In this document: positions 22,844 to 34,634 of the stretch, piece after piece | Numbering within the stretch: the first letter of the stretch is position 1 | Layout of the letters: each line of letters starts with the position of its first letter | Source: Dama dama | Lineage: Eukaryota; Chordata; Mammalia; Artiodactyla; Cervidae | DNA length: 64,000 bases | Assembly (NCBI RefSeq): GCF_033118175.1 | Contig: NC_083711.1 | Span: 47,130,001-47,194,000, forward strand | Direction of reading: 5' to 3' | Notes under the pieces: model-generated | Database searches by the model: none | What the model was told of the DNA's origin: nothing | What the model saw: only the letters and a program-made list of their open reading frames with translations | Translations under genes and position numbers: made by a program

Positions 22844-24165
22844 CAGTTCAGTTCAGTTCAGTTGCTCAGTCGTGTCTGACTCTGCGACCCCATGAATCGC
22901 AGCACACCAGGCCTCCCTGTCCACCACCAACTCTCGGAGTCCACCCAAACCCATGTCCATCGAGTCGGTGATGCCATCCAACCATCTCATCCTCTGTCGT
23001 CCCCTTCTCCTCCTGCCCCTAATCCCTCCCAACATCAGGGTCTTTTCCAATGAGTCAGTACTTCAAATCAGGTGGCCAAAGTACTGGAGTTTCAACTTCA
23101 GCATCAGTCCTTCCAATGAATATTCAGGACTGATTTCCTTTAGGATGGACTGGTTGGATCTCCTTGAAGTCCAAGGGACTCTCTAGAGTCTTCTCCAACA
23201 CCACAGTTCAAAAGCATCAATTCTTCGGTGCTCAACTTTCTTTATAGCCCAACTCTCACATTCATACACGACTACTGGAAAAACCATAGCTTTGACTAGA
23301 TGGACTTTTGTTGGTAAAGTGATGTCTCTGCTTTTTAATGTGCTATCTAGGTTTGTCATAGCTTTTCTTCCAAGGAGCAAGCGTCTTTTAATTTCATGGC
23401 TGCAGTCACCATCTGCAGTGATTTTGGAGCACAAAACAATAAAATCTCTCACTGTTTCCATTGCTTCCCCATGTATTTGCCATGAAGTGATGGGACCAGA
23501 GGCCATGATCTTAGTTTTCTGAATGTTGAGCTTTAAGCCAACTTTTTCACTCTCCTTTTTCACTCTCATCAAGAGTTCTTCACTTTCTGCCATAGGGGTG
23601 GTGTCACCTGCATATCTGAGGTTATTGATATTTCTCCCAGCAATCTTGATTCCAGCTTGTGCTTCATCCAGTACAGTGTTTCTCATGATGTACTCTGCAT
23701 ATAAGTTAAATAAGCAGGGTGACAGTATACAGCCTTGACGTACTCCTTTCCCAAGTTGGAACAAGTCTATTGTTCCATGTCAAGTTCTAACTTTTGCTTC
23801 TTAACCTGCATACAGGTTTCTGAGGAGGCGGGTCAGGTGGCCTGGTATTCCCATCTCTTTCAGAATTTTCCACAGTTTGCTGTGATCCACACAGTCAAAG
23901 GCTTTGGCATAGTCAATAAAGCAGAAGTAGATGTTTTTCTGGAACTCTCTTGCTTTTTTGATGATCCAACGGATGTTGGCAATTTGACCTCTGCTTCCTC
24001 TGCCTTTTCTAAATCCAGCTTGAACATCTGGAAGTTCACAGTTCACATACTGTTAAAGCTTGGCTTGGAGAATTTTGAGCATTACTTTGCTAGTGTGTGA
24101 GATGAGTGCAATTCTGTGGTAGTTTGAACATTCTTTGGCATTGCCTTTCTTTGGGATTGGAATGA
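22844..24165 (-). mobile_element. BovB LINE, RT region to 3' end
   Basis: Starts at the 3' terminal repeats (cagttcagttcagttcag) and extends to just upstream of RT motif A. It covers about 1.3 kb on the minus strand. Two open pieces remain (23183-23764 and 23801-24046), split by stops. The catalytic box is mutated (see the ORF entry). I saw no TSD. Confidence 0.92.
23183..23764 (-). pseudogene. BovB ORF2 RT remnant with YAGD box
   Basis: A 193-codon frame encodes the RT palm to C-terminal region. The expected YADD reads YAGD (bases 23603-23614). One of the two catalytic aspartates is therefore replaced by glycine (GAT to GGT in the sense strand), which would abolish polymerisation. The neighbouring frame 23801-24046 holds motif A with Asp-Tyr-Ala-Lys-Ala-Phe-Asp intact. 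Confidence 0.85.
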
Positions 24166-25989
24166 GACACTTAAGACAATTTTGACTTTATAAACATTTC
24201 ATCCTCTGCACTCTCCACTTTGGGTCCCAACTCAGATATACAATTTAACTCCATGGTATTCAGTCTATGGGATTTTTTTTTTTAATTTTAATAACTAAAA
24301 TAAAAACTTTGAAAAAATAAGCAAGAGATTCAATGGTGCAATAATTCTATCAATATGAAGCATTATTTAATATTAATAAATATTTACAATCCTTGTGATC
24401 TCCCTCTCTAAAAAGCATCATTATCATCATCATCAGGCATGCATTTTTCAAGAGGGAAATAATAGAATAACAGCAAAACTTGGAGAAGGGAGAGAGTCTG
24501 CTCTGTGATATTTCAAGTTCTTTCATCTTGGTGAATGGTGTCATTCATGTCATCCTGACTGTGGCCAATTTTATGCTTTCACCAAAGTTTCTTATTATTT
24601 CAGAAAATGTGTCCAACTTTTAAGGGATATGATCTTTTATACTTCATGGTTTACCCAAGCCCTTAACATTCTGTTGGTGAAGGGGCAGTGGGTGGGGGTA
24701 GATCACCATCCTTTTTGTTTTAGAGATGAGAGAATGGTTTTGATAAATATTTGTAAAATTTTTACAATGGCACATTCCTGTAGAAAAGCCTATCACAGCT
24801 AGGAAAATTAGTTGAATATCAAGTATACTAATAGTATTGAATCACCTTTTTCTCCACCCAGATAAACTCTTAATGGATAGCATGGCTTTATATTCAGTAT
24901 TTCTGGTAGAAGGCAGAATCTGGGTGTGGGGAAATTGTGGTGAGAAAAGTCTGAAGACTGGAACTTGGTTAGGAAGTTTGTTGGGATATGTGAACAGATC
25001 AGATCTAAATTGAAAGTAGTATATCACACCCAGGCTTAGAATACAGCTTCTCTGGAATAGGAATGCTGACTGTTGTTCTAGTGTGGCTCATCTGGGCTGG
25101 AGTTTCTCATGGTATGGGTGAAATATCACTGATGTGGGAAAGAATAAAGAATAATATTTATGTATTTCTATCCATCTATATAGATAAATATAGATATTTG
25201 AATCACCTACCAACTGAACACTGTGTAGTGATGAGTATCAGAAGGAAGATGTTTTGAAATCACAAAGCATTATTAGTTTATCTTATGAACGTCTGAACCA
25301 GACATGAATTTTTAGTAAGAAATAAAATGAGGACTTTGCTTTTCCAAGATAGATAGACTATCACATGATTTATAACAAAGGAATAAATTGGGATAAGCAT
25401 GAAATATCAAGAGTTCCTACAATATATAAGCAAATAAAATATTATAGAAAGCCCCAGGATGCTGTATTTTCCTCCCCAACAGGTTATTTCTGATATTTAG
25501 ACTAGCTAATAAACTGACCAAATTGTGACTGCTACATACATCTGAAAAATATGAAAAGGGTCTTAAGAGCAAACAAAGGGAAGTCAGAAGTTGAACTTAG
25601 TTCATGTTTGAAGGAGGAATAGAATTTGAACTTGAACTTAGACAAAGAGGAAGAAGAAGAAGAAAAAGAAGGAAGAAGAACCAGCATTATCAATCATAGA
25701 AGTGAGACTGCCCATGACTCATTTTGGAGTCAATAGGCATACCTGTTTGGCCTGAATATGCAGATTATTTTGAAGATAAGAGCAAATATTAGATTGGGGA
25801 CAGAATGTAGAAGAGAATGCCAGACTAAGGAATTAATGTAAAATTAAAATTTAACACTATTAGCCACAGAGATTGCACAGAATGTTTTATGATTTTATAG
25901 TAGGAATTTCTTAACCATAAAAATGATGCATTTGACTAAATCAAAATCTCAAACTTTTGCACCATGGTTAGAATTAAAAGATAAAGAAT
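24166..25989. other. AT-rich single-copy DNA
   Basis: No gene or clear repeat family apart from a GAA-rich tract at 25645-25680 and short A/T runs. Confidence 0.45.
25645..25680. repeat. GAA/AAG-rich purine tract
   Basis: Purine-only imperfect (GAA)n. Such tracts can form triplex structures and often vary in length. Confidence 0.8.
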
Positions 25990-26770
25990 ATACAGCAATT
26001 TCAAAAGACAGTCGAAGCGTCTTACAAAACTAAATATATTCTTACCTAATGATTCAGCAATTGTCCTTGGTATTTACTCAAATGAATTGAAAAATTATGT
26101 TCACAGAAAAACCTACACACATATGTTTTACTCACTATTGCCAAATTAATGCTTTTTTCATAGTTGCCAAAATTTGAAAGTAACCAAGATGTCCTTCAAT
26201 AGATGAATGTTTAAATAAACTGTGATATATGTATATAATGGCAAATTATTCATTAATAAAAGAAATGAGCTAAAACCCACAGAAAGACATGCAGGAAACT
26301 TAAATGTATATTGCTAAGTGAAAAAGGCCAATCTGAAAAGCCTACATACTGTTTGATTCCAACTATATGACATTCTGGAAGAAGTAAGACTATGAAGACA
26401 GCAAAAAGATTAGTGGTTGCCAGGAATTTGGGAGAATGTAGGGAGGGCTGAGTCAGTGGAGCACACAAGTTTTCAGGGTACTGAAACTATTGTGTATAAA
26501 GCTGTAAAGGTGAATGCATATCATTATACATTTTTTAAAACCCATAGTATGTACAAGGCAAAGAGTAAACTCTAATGTAAACTATGGACTTCAGTTAATG
26601 AGAATATATCTATACTGGCTTATCAACTATAATAAAGGTACCACATTAATGCAAGATATCAACGATAAAGGCACCTTTTGTTGGGGGGAGAAGGGAGTAT
26701 ATGAAAATGCTCTACTTTTCATTTATTTTTCCTTAAACTTAAAACTGTTCTAAAAGTAAAATGAGTTAAA
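25990..26770 (+). mobile_element. Old L1 (L1M) ORF2 end and 3' UTR
   Basis: Degraded ORF2 end ('caagatgtccttcaatagat', 'ttgctaagtgaaaaaggcc') is followed by the L1 3' UTR ('ttagtggttgccaggaattt', 'tgtaaactatggacttcag') and an 'aaaactgttctaaaagtaaa' tail. It is old, with no open frame. Confidence 0.8.
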
Positions 26771-26794
26771 TTGAAAAAACAAACACAGGGACAA

Positions 26795-27640
26795 TAGGAT
26801 AAAGATGTTTGCAAGATATAAAGGAAGAAATCAGTAGCTGGAATATATGAAGAGCCCCACAAATCAATAAGAAAAAGACACACAATTCAGTACAAAAATG
26901 GACGAAGGAAATGAGCCAGGCAATATACAAAAAGGAAATTTGAACGGCAAATAAATATAACAAGATGCTCAAGCTCATTAGTAAATATACTAAAACAAAA
27001 CATTTATTGAGTTTTCACTGAGCTCAGGTACTATTTTAGGTACTTGGGTTACATGAGTTTACCAAATACAGAGGTATGCACATGTGAAGGTAAAAGTATT
27101 GCAAGTAAGTCTTTTTTTTTTTTTTTCATTCATCATATTGGCAAAAATTAAATGTCTGATTTTATCTACTCTTGGCAAGGATTTAGAAGAAGAGAAAATT
27201 TCATGCCTTAAGGGTAGGTATAAAAAGTAGTTCAAAAAGTGTGAAAGAAAAAAATTACTGATAATGCCTTTTAGTATTAAATGTACATACCTTATTATTT
27301 CCAAAATTCCACTTCTAAGATTGTAGCCTAAAAATATTCTTGCACCAGCACACAGGGAAACACAAGCAATAATGTTTATTATAGCATTGTTGTAATATTT
27401 TAAGACTGGAAGCAATCAGGGAGTTGACAAATATGAGTATATACAAAGAAAGGAATATTATGAAATAAGTAAAGGAAATTAAGCAGATATCAATATATCA
27501 AAATGGCTAAATCTCAAACCATAAATTTGAGGGGAAAAATGCAGTTGGCAGAATATACAGCATGTAATAAATCATATTAATAATAATGTACACAAAATAA
27601 TCCTATATGTTGTCCTTGTATATATGTGTTTGTATACACA
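26795..27640 (+). mobile_element. Second old L1 (L1ME-like), ORF2 end
   Basis: Starts with 'cacaaatcaataagaaaaag', continues through 'aagatgctcaagctcattag' and, after a break at about 26998-27115, through 'atattggcaaaaatta' and 'aattccacttctaagattgt'. The broken middle contains a T run and sequence that does not fit L1, perhaps a small L2-like insertion. It follows the previous L1 head-to-tail, but content overlap shows that they are separate copies. Confidence 0.7.
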
Positions 27641-27647
27641 TGTGTGA

Positions 27648-27778
27648 GGGGCTTCCCTGGTAGCACGGATGGTAAAGAATTTGCCTGCAATGTAGGCAAC
27701 TTCAACTCCTGGGTCAGGAAGATCCCCTGGAGAATGGAATGGCTACCTACTCCAGTATTCTTGCCTGGAGAATTCCAT
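27648..27778 (+). mobile_element. Bov-tA SINE, 3' truncated
   Basis: The tRNA-like head (ggggcttccctggtagcac) and centre are present to 'ctggagaattccatt'. The BovB-like tail is missing, so a later deletion probably removed it. Confidence 0.85.
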
Positions 27779-28407
27779 TTGGATTAAAGTATAACTGGCT
27801 GCATATGGTGAGGATGGAAGGGAATGGAAATGGATATGGGGAGCATAAGTAACTTCATCTTCATCTTTGTTTTATTTACTTTAAAATTTGATTAAATAAA
27901 TATGGCAGAATGTTAATAAATGTCAGTTTCAGTTAATGAGCATAAATCTGTTATATTATTATATTTTCTGTATTTTAAAAAAGAGTTTTGAATATAAGTA
28001 AAATTGTAGGAAATACTGATGAATTTATTACAACTCTAATTCAAGATAAGCACATGTTTTCATACATCTGTCAGAATTTCTGACTCAAAACGGCATGCAG
28101 CCAATAAGCCCTAACATAGAACCTTCAAGCCCGATGAAAATTAAGAATGTAGACACCTCAAAAAGGAAAAAATTTTCACAGTAACACAGTGACGATCTGG
28201 GCAGAATTTCCTCTAATTTTCAGACCAAAGAAATTGAAGAGAAAATTATAATCTGTGGATCGTTTATGTAGTAAAACTGAAATAAAGCAAATCTGTTCAC
28301 CAAAACACAATTAAATAATCCCTTTAGTCCTCCCTATAGTCTGTTCATTGATGTAGATTTGTTTGCAACCACTGGATTGGAATATAGTTTTGTGTCTATA
28401 CATTCAG
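27779..28407. other. Single-copy DNA
   Basis: No recognised repeat or gene. Confidence 0.4.
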
Positions 28408-28524
28408 TGGAATTCTCCAGGCCAGAATACAGGAGTGGGTAACCTATCCCTTCTCCAGTGATCTTCCTGACCCAGGAATCAAATCAGGATGGATTCTTTA
28501 CCAACTGAGCTATGAGGGAAGACG
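28408..28524 (-). mobile_element. Bov-tA SINE fragment
   Basis: Minus strand: 'gtggaattctccaggccag', 'cttctccagtgatcttcctg' and a tRNA-like head ending in 'gagctatgagggaagac'. The BovB tail is absent. Confidence 0.85.
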
Positions 28525-30559
28525 TTTCCTTGTTTAAGGAGAGATAAACAGAAGGATGATAACATGTGATTCATGGCAAAACAACACAAGTGAAAGGATA
28601 ACTTTCCCAGGATTCTAAACAGAAGAATAAACCTCTGAAAAAAAATACTACCGAAGCAGAACAAAATTTTTATTACACTTCATGGTTTTCTCTTTAAAAT
28701 ATAAGAAGATGTCTTCCTTTAAGAGATGCAGAAAGTCATAAGAGAAAAAAATTTGTGATGCCATAACTAAACAAGATGATATTTTTAAAAAGACAGAGAA
28801 AAGGAAATAAAAGGAAAGGAGAAAGAAAATTAAAATATATTATCAAAAGCAGGAAGGAATGAAATTCAAAAATGCAGAAGATAAATGAGCAATTGAGGGA
28901 CAAACATAAAAAGCTCTCCTGCAATATATTTTGAACCCCAGTCTACTTCAGTTGGCCTCTGTATTGCTGGCGAGATTCTGTAGCCCTGGAGGAAAGTTCA
29001 CACTGCAGCATTCTCTCCTAATTTTCCCTTTGATTCCTCTCCTTTGACAAGTCCAGGTACTGTGTCTACTATCAAATAGTTTATCCCAGAGTTCAGCTGG
29101 AATCTCCTGTTACTTTTTGGTAATAACAAAATACAATATTTCCACTATTTTTATTTAGCACTTATAAAAAGCATCTAAACTATTTGTATGAGACATTTTG
29201 CCAGGAGAAAGTTTCCTTACCCATCTCCATAAAACAGAGCCACACAGAGCAAAACTTTGCCAAGTATCTTGAGTAAATATTTTTTGCATGGTCAAAAGTC
29301 ATACTAAATGACTTGAGTAATTTTGCTTAATTAAAAGAGACCAATAAACCACCTAGGAGCAAATATTTGTTGTTACCGTACCCTAGACCTATCATCTTCT
29401 AAATAGGATCTGTAAATGATCCCTTATTAACTGTTTAAAACTTTACATATATTATACAAATGTACATATTTAAATTATATTATACACAATAGTTGTATTA
29501 TTCATATATACATATATATATATACACACATATGCTTATAATGTCATAATCTTTAAAAAGTCAAGAAATAAACTGGACAAACTCCAAAGAAATATGCCTA
29601 TATATTAATAGCAACTGTCCATTGTTGCTTAGGTTTTAGAATGATCTTATTGTCTCTTTCATTTATTTTCCAAACATTCAAAAAACCCAGAACTTAGAAC
29701 TTGTCCTAGCCATGATGAAATATCAAAAACTGAGCTTAACTTCTTGCTGTAAATAACTGGGCAAAATATATGAAAAAAAACTTCTTTCTCACATGGGAAA
29801 ACAGAACATGCAGGACTGGTATCTCTAAGAGAATAAGAAATGTAGTTGAGGTTTACATTTATATTGACTTTCTGCCTGGGGCCAATTACTGCAATATAAA
29901 TACAAAGTGTGAGAATGCAGTGAGAATTCAGTTGGCCTCCCTGCATTGAGGAGGTGAAGATCAAAACTATGAAAGCTGAAGCAGCTGAAAATTTTAGGAC
30001 AAAATTTCTGAAAGTAGGCAGTATGAAGAAAGGTCTGCATAGGGGTCCCAATGTGGGTTACTGAGTACTAGCCCTGACATGCATAGGAGTAGTTCTGCTT
30101 CTGGCATCAACAAATATGTTCTTATTAGGTTGACTTTCCTGCAGATAATAACCGTATACTCTGGAGAAACTGCAAAAGAAATTACTTGAAGGAATTGGAT
30201 CATGCAAAACAGCAGGCATACTCTGGAACTTGGACAAAAAGAAATTTTTATACAGCATTTAGCTTGAAAGCAAGCTATACTTGGCACTAAGTGAAGTGGC
30301 TAAAATCAGTAGAAAACACACCATCTTTCAGGCCTGAATAGTCTGCTAGCAAGTGAGGTTGCATCCAGAAAAAGAGAACATAGAGAGAGAGCCACAAACT
30401 CTATGCCTATACTTTGCCAATATCTTTGGGTGACCAGTGAACCGTGAATGCATGAAGCTTACTTTAAGTATCTTAGAAAAGAAGAAAAGAATTGAGCTAT
30501 CCAAAAGGCTTCATTTGCAGTCTGAGTCCCAACCAAGGTAACTGACTGCAAAAACAAAA
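28525..30559. other. AT-rich DNA, no gene; part may be old L1 5' region
   Basis: No coding frame of interest. The 130-codon minus frame at 29659-30051 has no known motif. A TA/CA-rich simple stretch lies at 29500-29535. Because an old L1 ORF1 region follows at about 30560, bases from about 29670 onward could be its 5' UTR, but I cannot verify this. Confidence 0.35.
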
Positions 30560-30965
30560 ATAAAATAAAATAAACTGTTCTTGAACTAATATAGTAGAAT
30601 ACAGAGTTGCCACAACATAATATCAACAATCCCAAGGACCGACTCCAAAATTACTCAACATATGGAATAAGAGGAAACCACGACTTATTCTCAAGGGAAA
30701 AGAATATCAAAAGAGATAGCCCCCCAAGGCAGAATTATTAGACAGGTACTATAAAGCAGCTATAATAATTATGCTAAGAAAAAGAAAAAATGCTATAATG
30801 GGTGATAAAAGAAGTTTAGGAGAGAAATGGAAGTTATAAAAAAGAATCAAAAGAAAATTCTAGAAATAAAATATCTGAAATTTAAAAGTTCACTGTATTG
30901 GTTGATTTCACAGCAGAATGGAGATGAACAAGAAAAAACACAAGTTAACTTAAAATGAATTGAGT

Positions 30966-31312
30966 ATTATAAACAGTGCTGCGATGAACATTGGGGTGCA
31001 CGTGTCTCTTTCAGATCTGGTTTCCTCAGTGTGTATGCCCAGAAGTGGGATTGCTGGGTCATATGGCAGTTCTATTTCCAGTTTTTTAAGGAATCTCCAC
31101 ACTGTTTTCCATAGTGGCTGTACTAGTTTGCATTCCCACCAACAGTGTAAGAGGGTTCCCTTTTCTCCACACCCTCTCCAGCATTTATTGCTTGTAGACT
31201 TTTGGATAGCAGCCATCCTGACTGGCGTGTAATGGTACCTCATTGTGGTTTTGATTTGCATTTCTCTAATAATGAGTGATGTTGAGCATCTTTTCATGTG
31301 TTTGTTAGCCAT
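30966..31312 (-). pseudogene. L1 ORF2 C-terminal Cys-rich domain
   Basis: An open stretch encodes the ORF2 C-terminus, including a Cys-His cluster (Cys-Trp-Arg-Gly-Cys ... Leu-His-Cys-Trp-Trp-Glu-Cys) and the Leu-Pro-Tyr-Asp-Pro-Ala-Ile-Pro-Leu-Leu-Gly segment typical of mammalian L1. It has no reverse-transcriptase domain and is a fragment of the outer L1. Confidence 0.85.
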
Positions 31313-31363
31313 CTGTATGTCTTCTTTGGAGAAATGTCTGTTTAGTTCTTTGGCCCATTTTTT

Positions 31364-32650
31364 TTTTTTTTTTCTTTTTAAATTTTTATTATTATTATTT
31401 TTTTTTCCCAGTGGGTTTTGTCATACATTGATATGAATCAGCCATGGATTTACATGTATTCCCAATCCCGATCCCCCCTCCCACCTCCCTCTCCACCCGA
31501 TTCCTCTGGGTCTTCCCAGTGCACCAGGCCCGAGCACTTGTCTCGTGCATCCCACTTGGGCTGGTGATCTGTTTCACCATAGATAGTATACATGCTGTTC
31601 TTTTCAAATATCCCACCCTCACATTCTCCCACAAAGTTCAAAAGTCTGTTCTGTGTTTCTGTGTCTCTTTTTCTGTTCTGCATATAGGGTTATCGTTATC
31701 ACCTTTCTAAATTCCATATACATGTGTCAGTATGCTGTAATGTTCTTTATCTTTCTGGCTTACTTCACTCTGTATAATGGGCTCCAGCTTCATCCATCTC
31801 ATTAGGACTGGTTCAAATGAATTCTTTTTAATGGCTGAGTAATATTCCATGGTGTATATGTACCACAGCTTCCTTATCCATTCATCTGCTGATGGGCATC
31901 TAGGTTGTTTCCATGTCCTGGCTATTATAAACAGTGCTGCGATGAACATTGGGGTGCACGTGTCTCTTTCAGATCTGGTTTCCTCAGTGTGTATGCCCAG
32001 AAGTGGGATTGCTGGGTCATATGGCAGTTCTATTTCCAGTTTTTAAAGAAATCTCCACACTGTTTTCCATAGCGGCTGTACTAGTTTGCATTCCCACCAA
32101 CAGTGTAAGAGGGTTCCCTTTTCTCCACACCCTCTCCAGCATTTATTGCTTGTAGACTTTGGATTAAAGATCTAAATGTAAGACCAGAAACTATAAAACT
32201 CCTAGAGGAGAACATAGGCAAAACACTCTCCGACATAAATCAAAGCAAGATCCTCTATGACCCACCTCCCAGAATATTGGAAATAAAAGCAAAACTAAAC
32301 AAATGGGACCTAATGAAACTTAAAAGCTTTTGCACTACAAAGGAAACTATAAGTAAGGTGAAAAGACAGCCCTCAGATTGGGAGAAAATAATAGCAAATG
32401 AAGAAACAGACAAAGGATTAATCTCAAAAATATACAAGCAACTCCTGCAGCTCAATTCCAGAAAAATAAATGACCCAATCAAAAAATGGGCCAAAGAACT
32501 AAACAGACATTTCTCCAAAGAAGACATACAGATGGCTAACAAACACATGAAAAGATGCTCAACATCACTCATTATCAGAGAAATGCAAATCAAAACCACA
32601 ATGAGGTACCATTACACGCCAGTCAGGATGGCTGCTATCCAAAAGTCTAC
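31364..32650 (-). mobile_element. Inner young L1 with its own 5' inversion
   Basis: The inner insertion has the 13-base TSD tggcccatttttt at 31351-31363 and 32651-32663. Its T-rich left end (poly-A tail in sense) and minus-strand 3' UTR/ORF2 end fill about 31364-32160. Bases 32161-32650 are the inverted 5' part in plus orientation. The two parts meet in element order at a shared 'aaagtct', suggesting microhomology at the inversion joint. Confidence 0.9.
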
Positions 32651-32983
32651 TGGCCCATTTTTTGATTGGGTCGTTTATTTTTCTGGAATTGAGCTTCAGG
32701 AGTTGCTTGTATATTTTTGAGATTAATCCTTTGTCTGTTTCTTCATTTGCTATTATTTTCTCCCAATCTGAGGGCTGTCTTTTCACCTTACTTATAGTTT
32801 CCTTTGTAGTGCAAAAGCTTTTAAGTTTCATTAGGTCCCATTTGTTTAGTTTTGCTTTTATTTCCAATATTCTGGGAGGTGGGTCATAGAGGATCTTGCT
32901 TTGATTTATGTCGGAGAGTGTTTTGCCTATGTTCTCCTCTAGGAGTTTTATAGTTTCTGTTCTTACATTTAGATCTTTAATCC
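32161..32983. repeat. 333-bp near-perfect inverted repeat
   Basis: Arms 32161-32493 and 32651-32983 are reverse complements with only a few mismatches by eye, separated by a 157-base spacer. The palindrome arises because inner and outer L1 carry the same ORF2 segment in opposite orientation. Confidence 0.9.
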
Positions 32984-33065
32984 ATTTTGAGTTTATTTTT
33001 GTGTATGGTGTTAGCGAGTGTTCTAGTTTCATTCTTTTACAAGTGGTTGACCATAGCCAGGTCAT
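32651..33065 (-). pseudogene. L1 ORF2 segment upstream of Cys domain
   Basis: A minus-strand frame with Leu-Asn-Lys-Trp-Asp-Leu-Met-Lys-Leu-Lys-Ser-Phe-Cys and Ile-Lys-Lys-Trp segments of the L1 ORF2 thumb/C-terminal region. It is the inverted piece of the outer L1. The same protein segment is encoded on the plus strand at 32277-32493 by the inner L1. Confidence 0.85.
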
Positions 33066-33645
33066 GGAAACAACCTAGATGCCCATCAGCAGACGAATGG
33101 ATAAGGAAGCTGTGGTACATATACACCATGGAATATTACTCAGCCATTAAAAAGAATTCATTTGAATCAGTCCTAATGAGATGGATGAAACTGGAGCCCA
33201 TTATACAGAGTGAAGTAAGCCAGAAAGATAAAGAACATTACAGCATACTAACACATATATATGGAATCTAGAAAGATGGTAACGATAACCCTATATGCAA
33301 AACAGAAAAAGAGACACAGAAATACAGAACAGACTTTTGAACTCTGTGGGAGAAGGTGAGGGTGGGATGTTTCAAAAGAACAGCATGTATACTATCTATG
33401 GTGAAACAGATCGCCAGCCCAGGTGGGATGCATGAGACAAGCGCTCGGGCCTGGTGCACTGGGAAGACCCAGAGGAATCGGGTGGAGAGGGAGGTGGGAG
33501 GGGGATCGGGATGGGGAATACGTGTAAATCTATGGCTGATTCATATCAATGTATGACAAAACTCACTGAAATGTTGTGAAGTAATTAGCCTCCAACTAAT
33601 AAAAAAATTAAAAAAAAATAAATATAAAAAAAAAATGAATTGAGT

Positions 33646-34479
33646 GATTGCTCTCTGAAGAACAGAGAGGGGAGGTGTACGTGTGTGTTGTCTGTGTCTG
33701 GGACCTGTCTGACAATGTTAAGAGGTCTAACTTCCATGCACTGTAGTCCCAGGAGAATACGAGAGAAATAACAGGGTAGAAGCAATATTGAAAAAAATAA
33801 TGTTAAAATGTTCTCAAATTTGGTAAAGATGTAAATTCATAGATTCAAAAAAACCAGGAAAATTCAAATGGATAAATACAAAGAAATATTTATCCTAGGT
33901 ATATCATAATCAAACTGCTGAAAACCAAAGATAAATGTAAAATCTTGAAATCAGAGTATAATGACGGATTATATGGGATGATGGAACAAATGATTCAAAT
34001 GACCATTAGTTTCTAATCAGAAAAGTACAGATGAGAGAACAGTGGACCAATATCTTTCAAGAGACAGAAAGAAATAAAAATTTGTCTAGAATCCTACATT
34101 TAGCAGATATATTATTTAAAGTATTTTTAGACAAAAAAAATAAAACAGAAATGTCATCATTAGCAGACCTGTATTATAAGAAACACTGAAGGAATTTCAT
34201 CAGGCATGAGGGAAATAATACAAATTTGAAAGTGAAAAACACAAAGAAAGAGTGTCAGAAATTTCAAATAACTAAATATTTTTTCTAATTTATAAATTTT
34301 TATAAATATAATTAAAGAGAATATAATGTATTGAACAAAGTGGTATAGCTACTAAGCCAACAGTGAAAATAAAGTGGCATATTCTATTTCAAATATTCAA
34401 TCACTATGTAAAAAGTAAGAAAAGAGAAAAATAAATGGAAAACAAATTAAACAATTAGAAAACAAATACAATATGGTAG
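33646..34479 (+). pseudogene. Old L1 ORF1 and inter-ORF remnant
   Basis: The sequence resembles the L1 ORF1 coding region ('ggacctgtctgacaatgtta', 'agaggtctaac') and continues through the C-terminal domain to the spacer before ORF2. Multiple stops and indels leave no frame. It belongs to the old L1 described at 30560-35600. Confidence 0.7.
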
Positions 34480-34634
34480 AGGACAGAGAATGAGATGGTT
34501 GGATGGCATCACTGACTCAATGGACATGAATTTGAGCAAGCTCCAGGAGATGGTGGAGGACAGGGAAGCCTAGCGTGCTGCGTCCATGGAGTCGCAGAGT
34601 CGGACATGACTGAGCTACTGAACTGAACTGAACT
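34480..34634 (+). mobile_element. BovB LINE 3' end, very short
   Basis: Only the last 155 bases of BovB are present ('gatggttggatggcatcact' to the terminal actgaactgaactg). An L1 3' tail follows immediately (34635-34705). Insertion is into the old L1. Confidence 0.88.

Larger units (their letters stand above)
30966..33631 (+). mobile_element. Young L1 with 5' inversion, hosting a second L1
   Basis: The insertion is bounded by a perfect 14-base TSD (aaaatgaattgagt at 30952-30965 and 33632-33645). Its 3' part, 33059-33631, is plus strand, with ORF2 end, 3' UTR and A-rich tail. Its 5' part is inverted and lies at 30966-31350 plus 32651-33058, in minus orientation. The two parts join in element order at 'tttataat / agccaggtcatgg' with no loss, the hallmark of twin priming. 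The inverted part is interrupted by another L1 at 31364-32650. Confidence 0.9.

Noticed and set aside
25990..27640. A single L1 of 1.6 kb.
   Set aside because: The second half repeats ORF2 content already present in the first and starts after a complete 3' UTR, so there are two old L1 copies.
29659..30051. A 130-codon minus frame with hydrophobic stretches.
   Set aside because: No known motif; the hydrophobic bias reflects T-rich antisense of A-rich sequence, perhaps an old L1 5' region.
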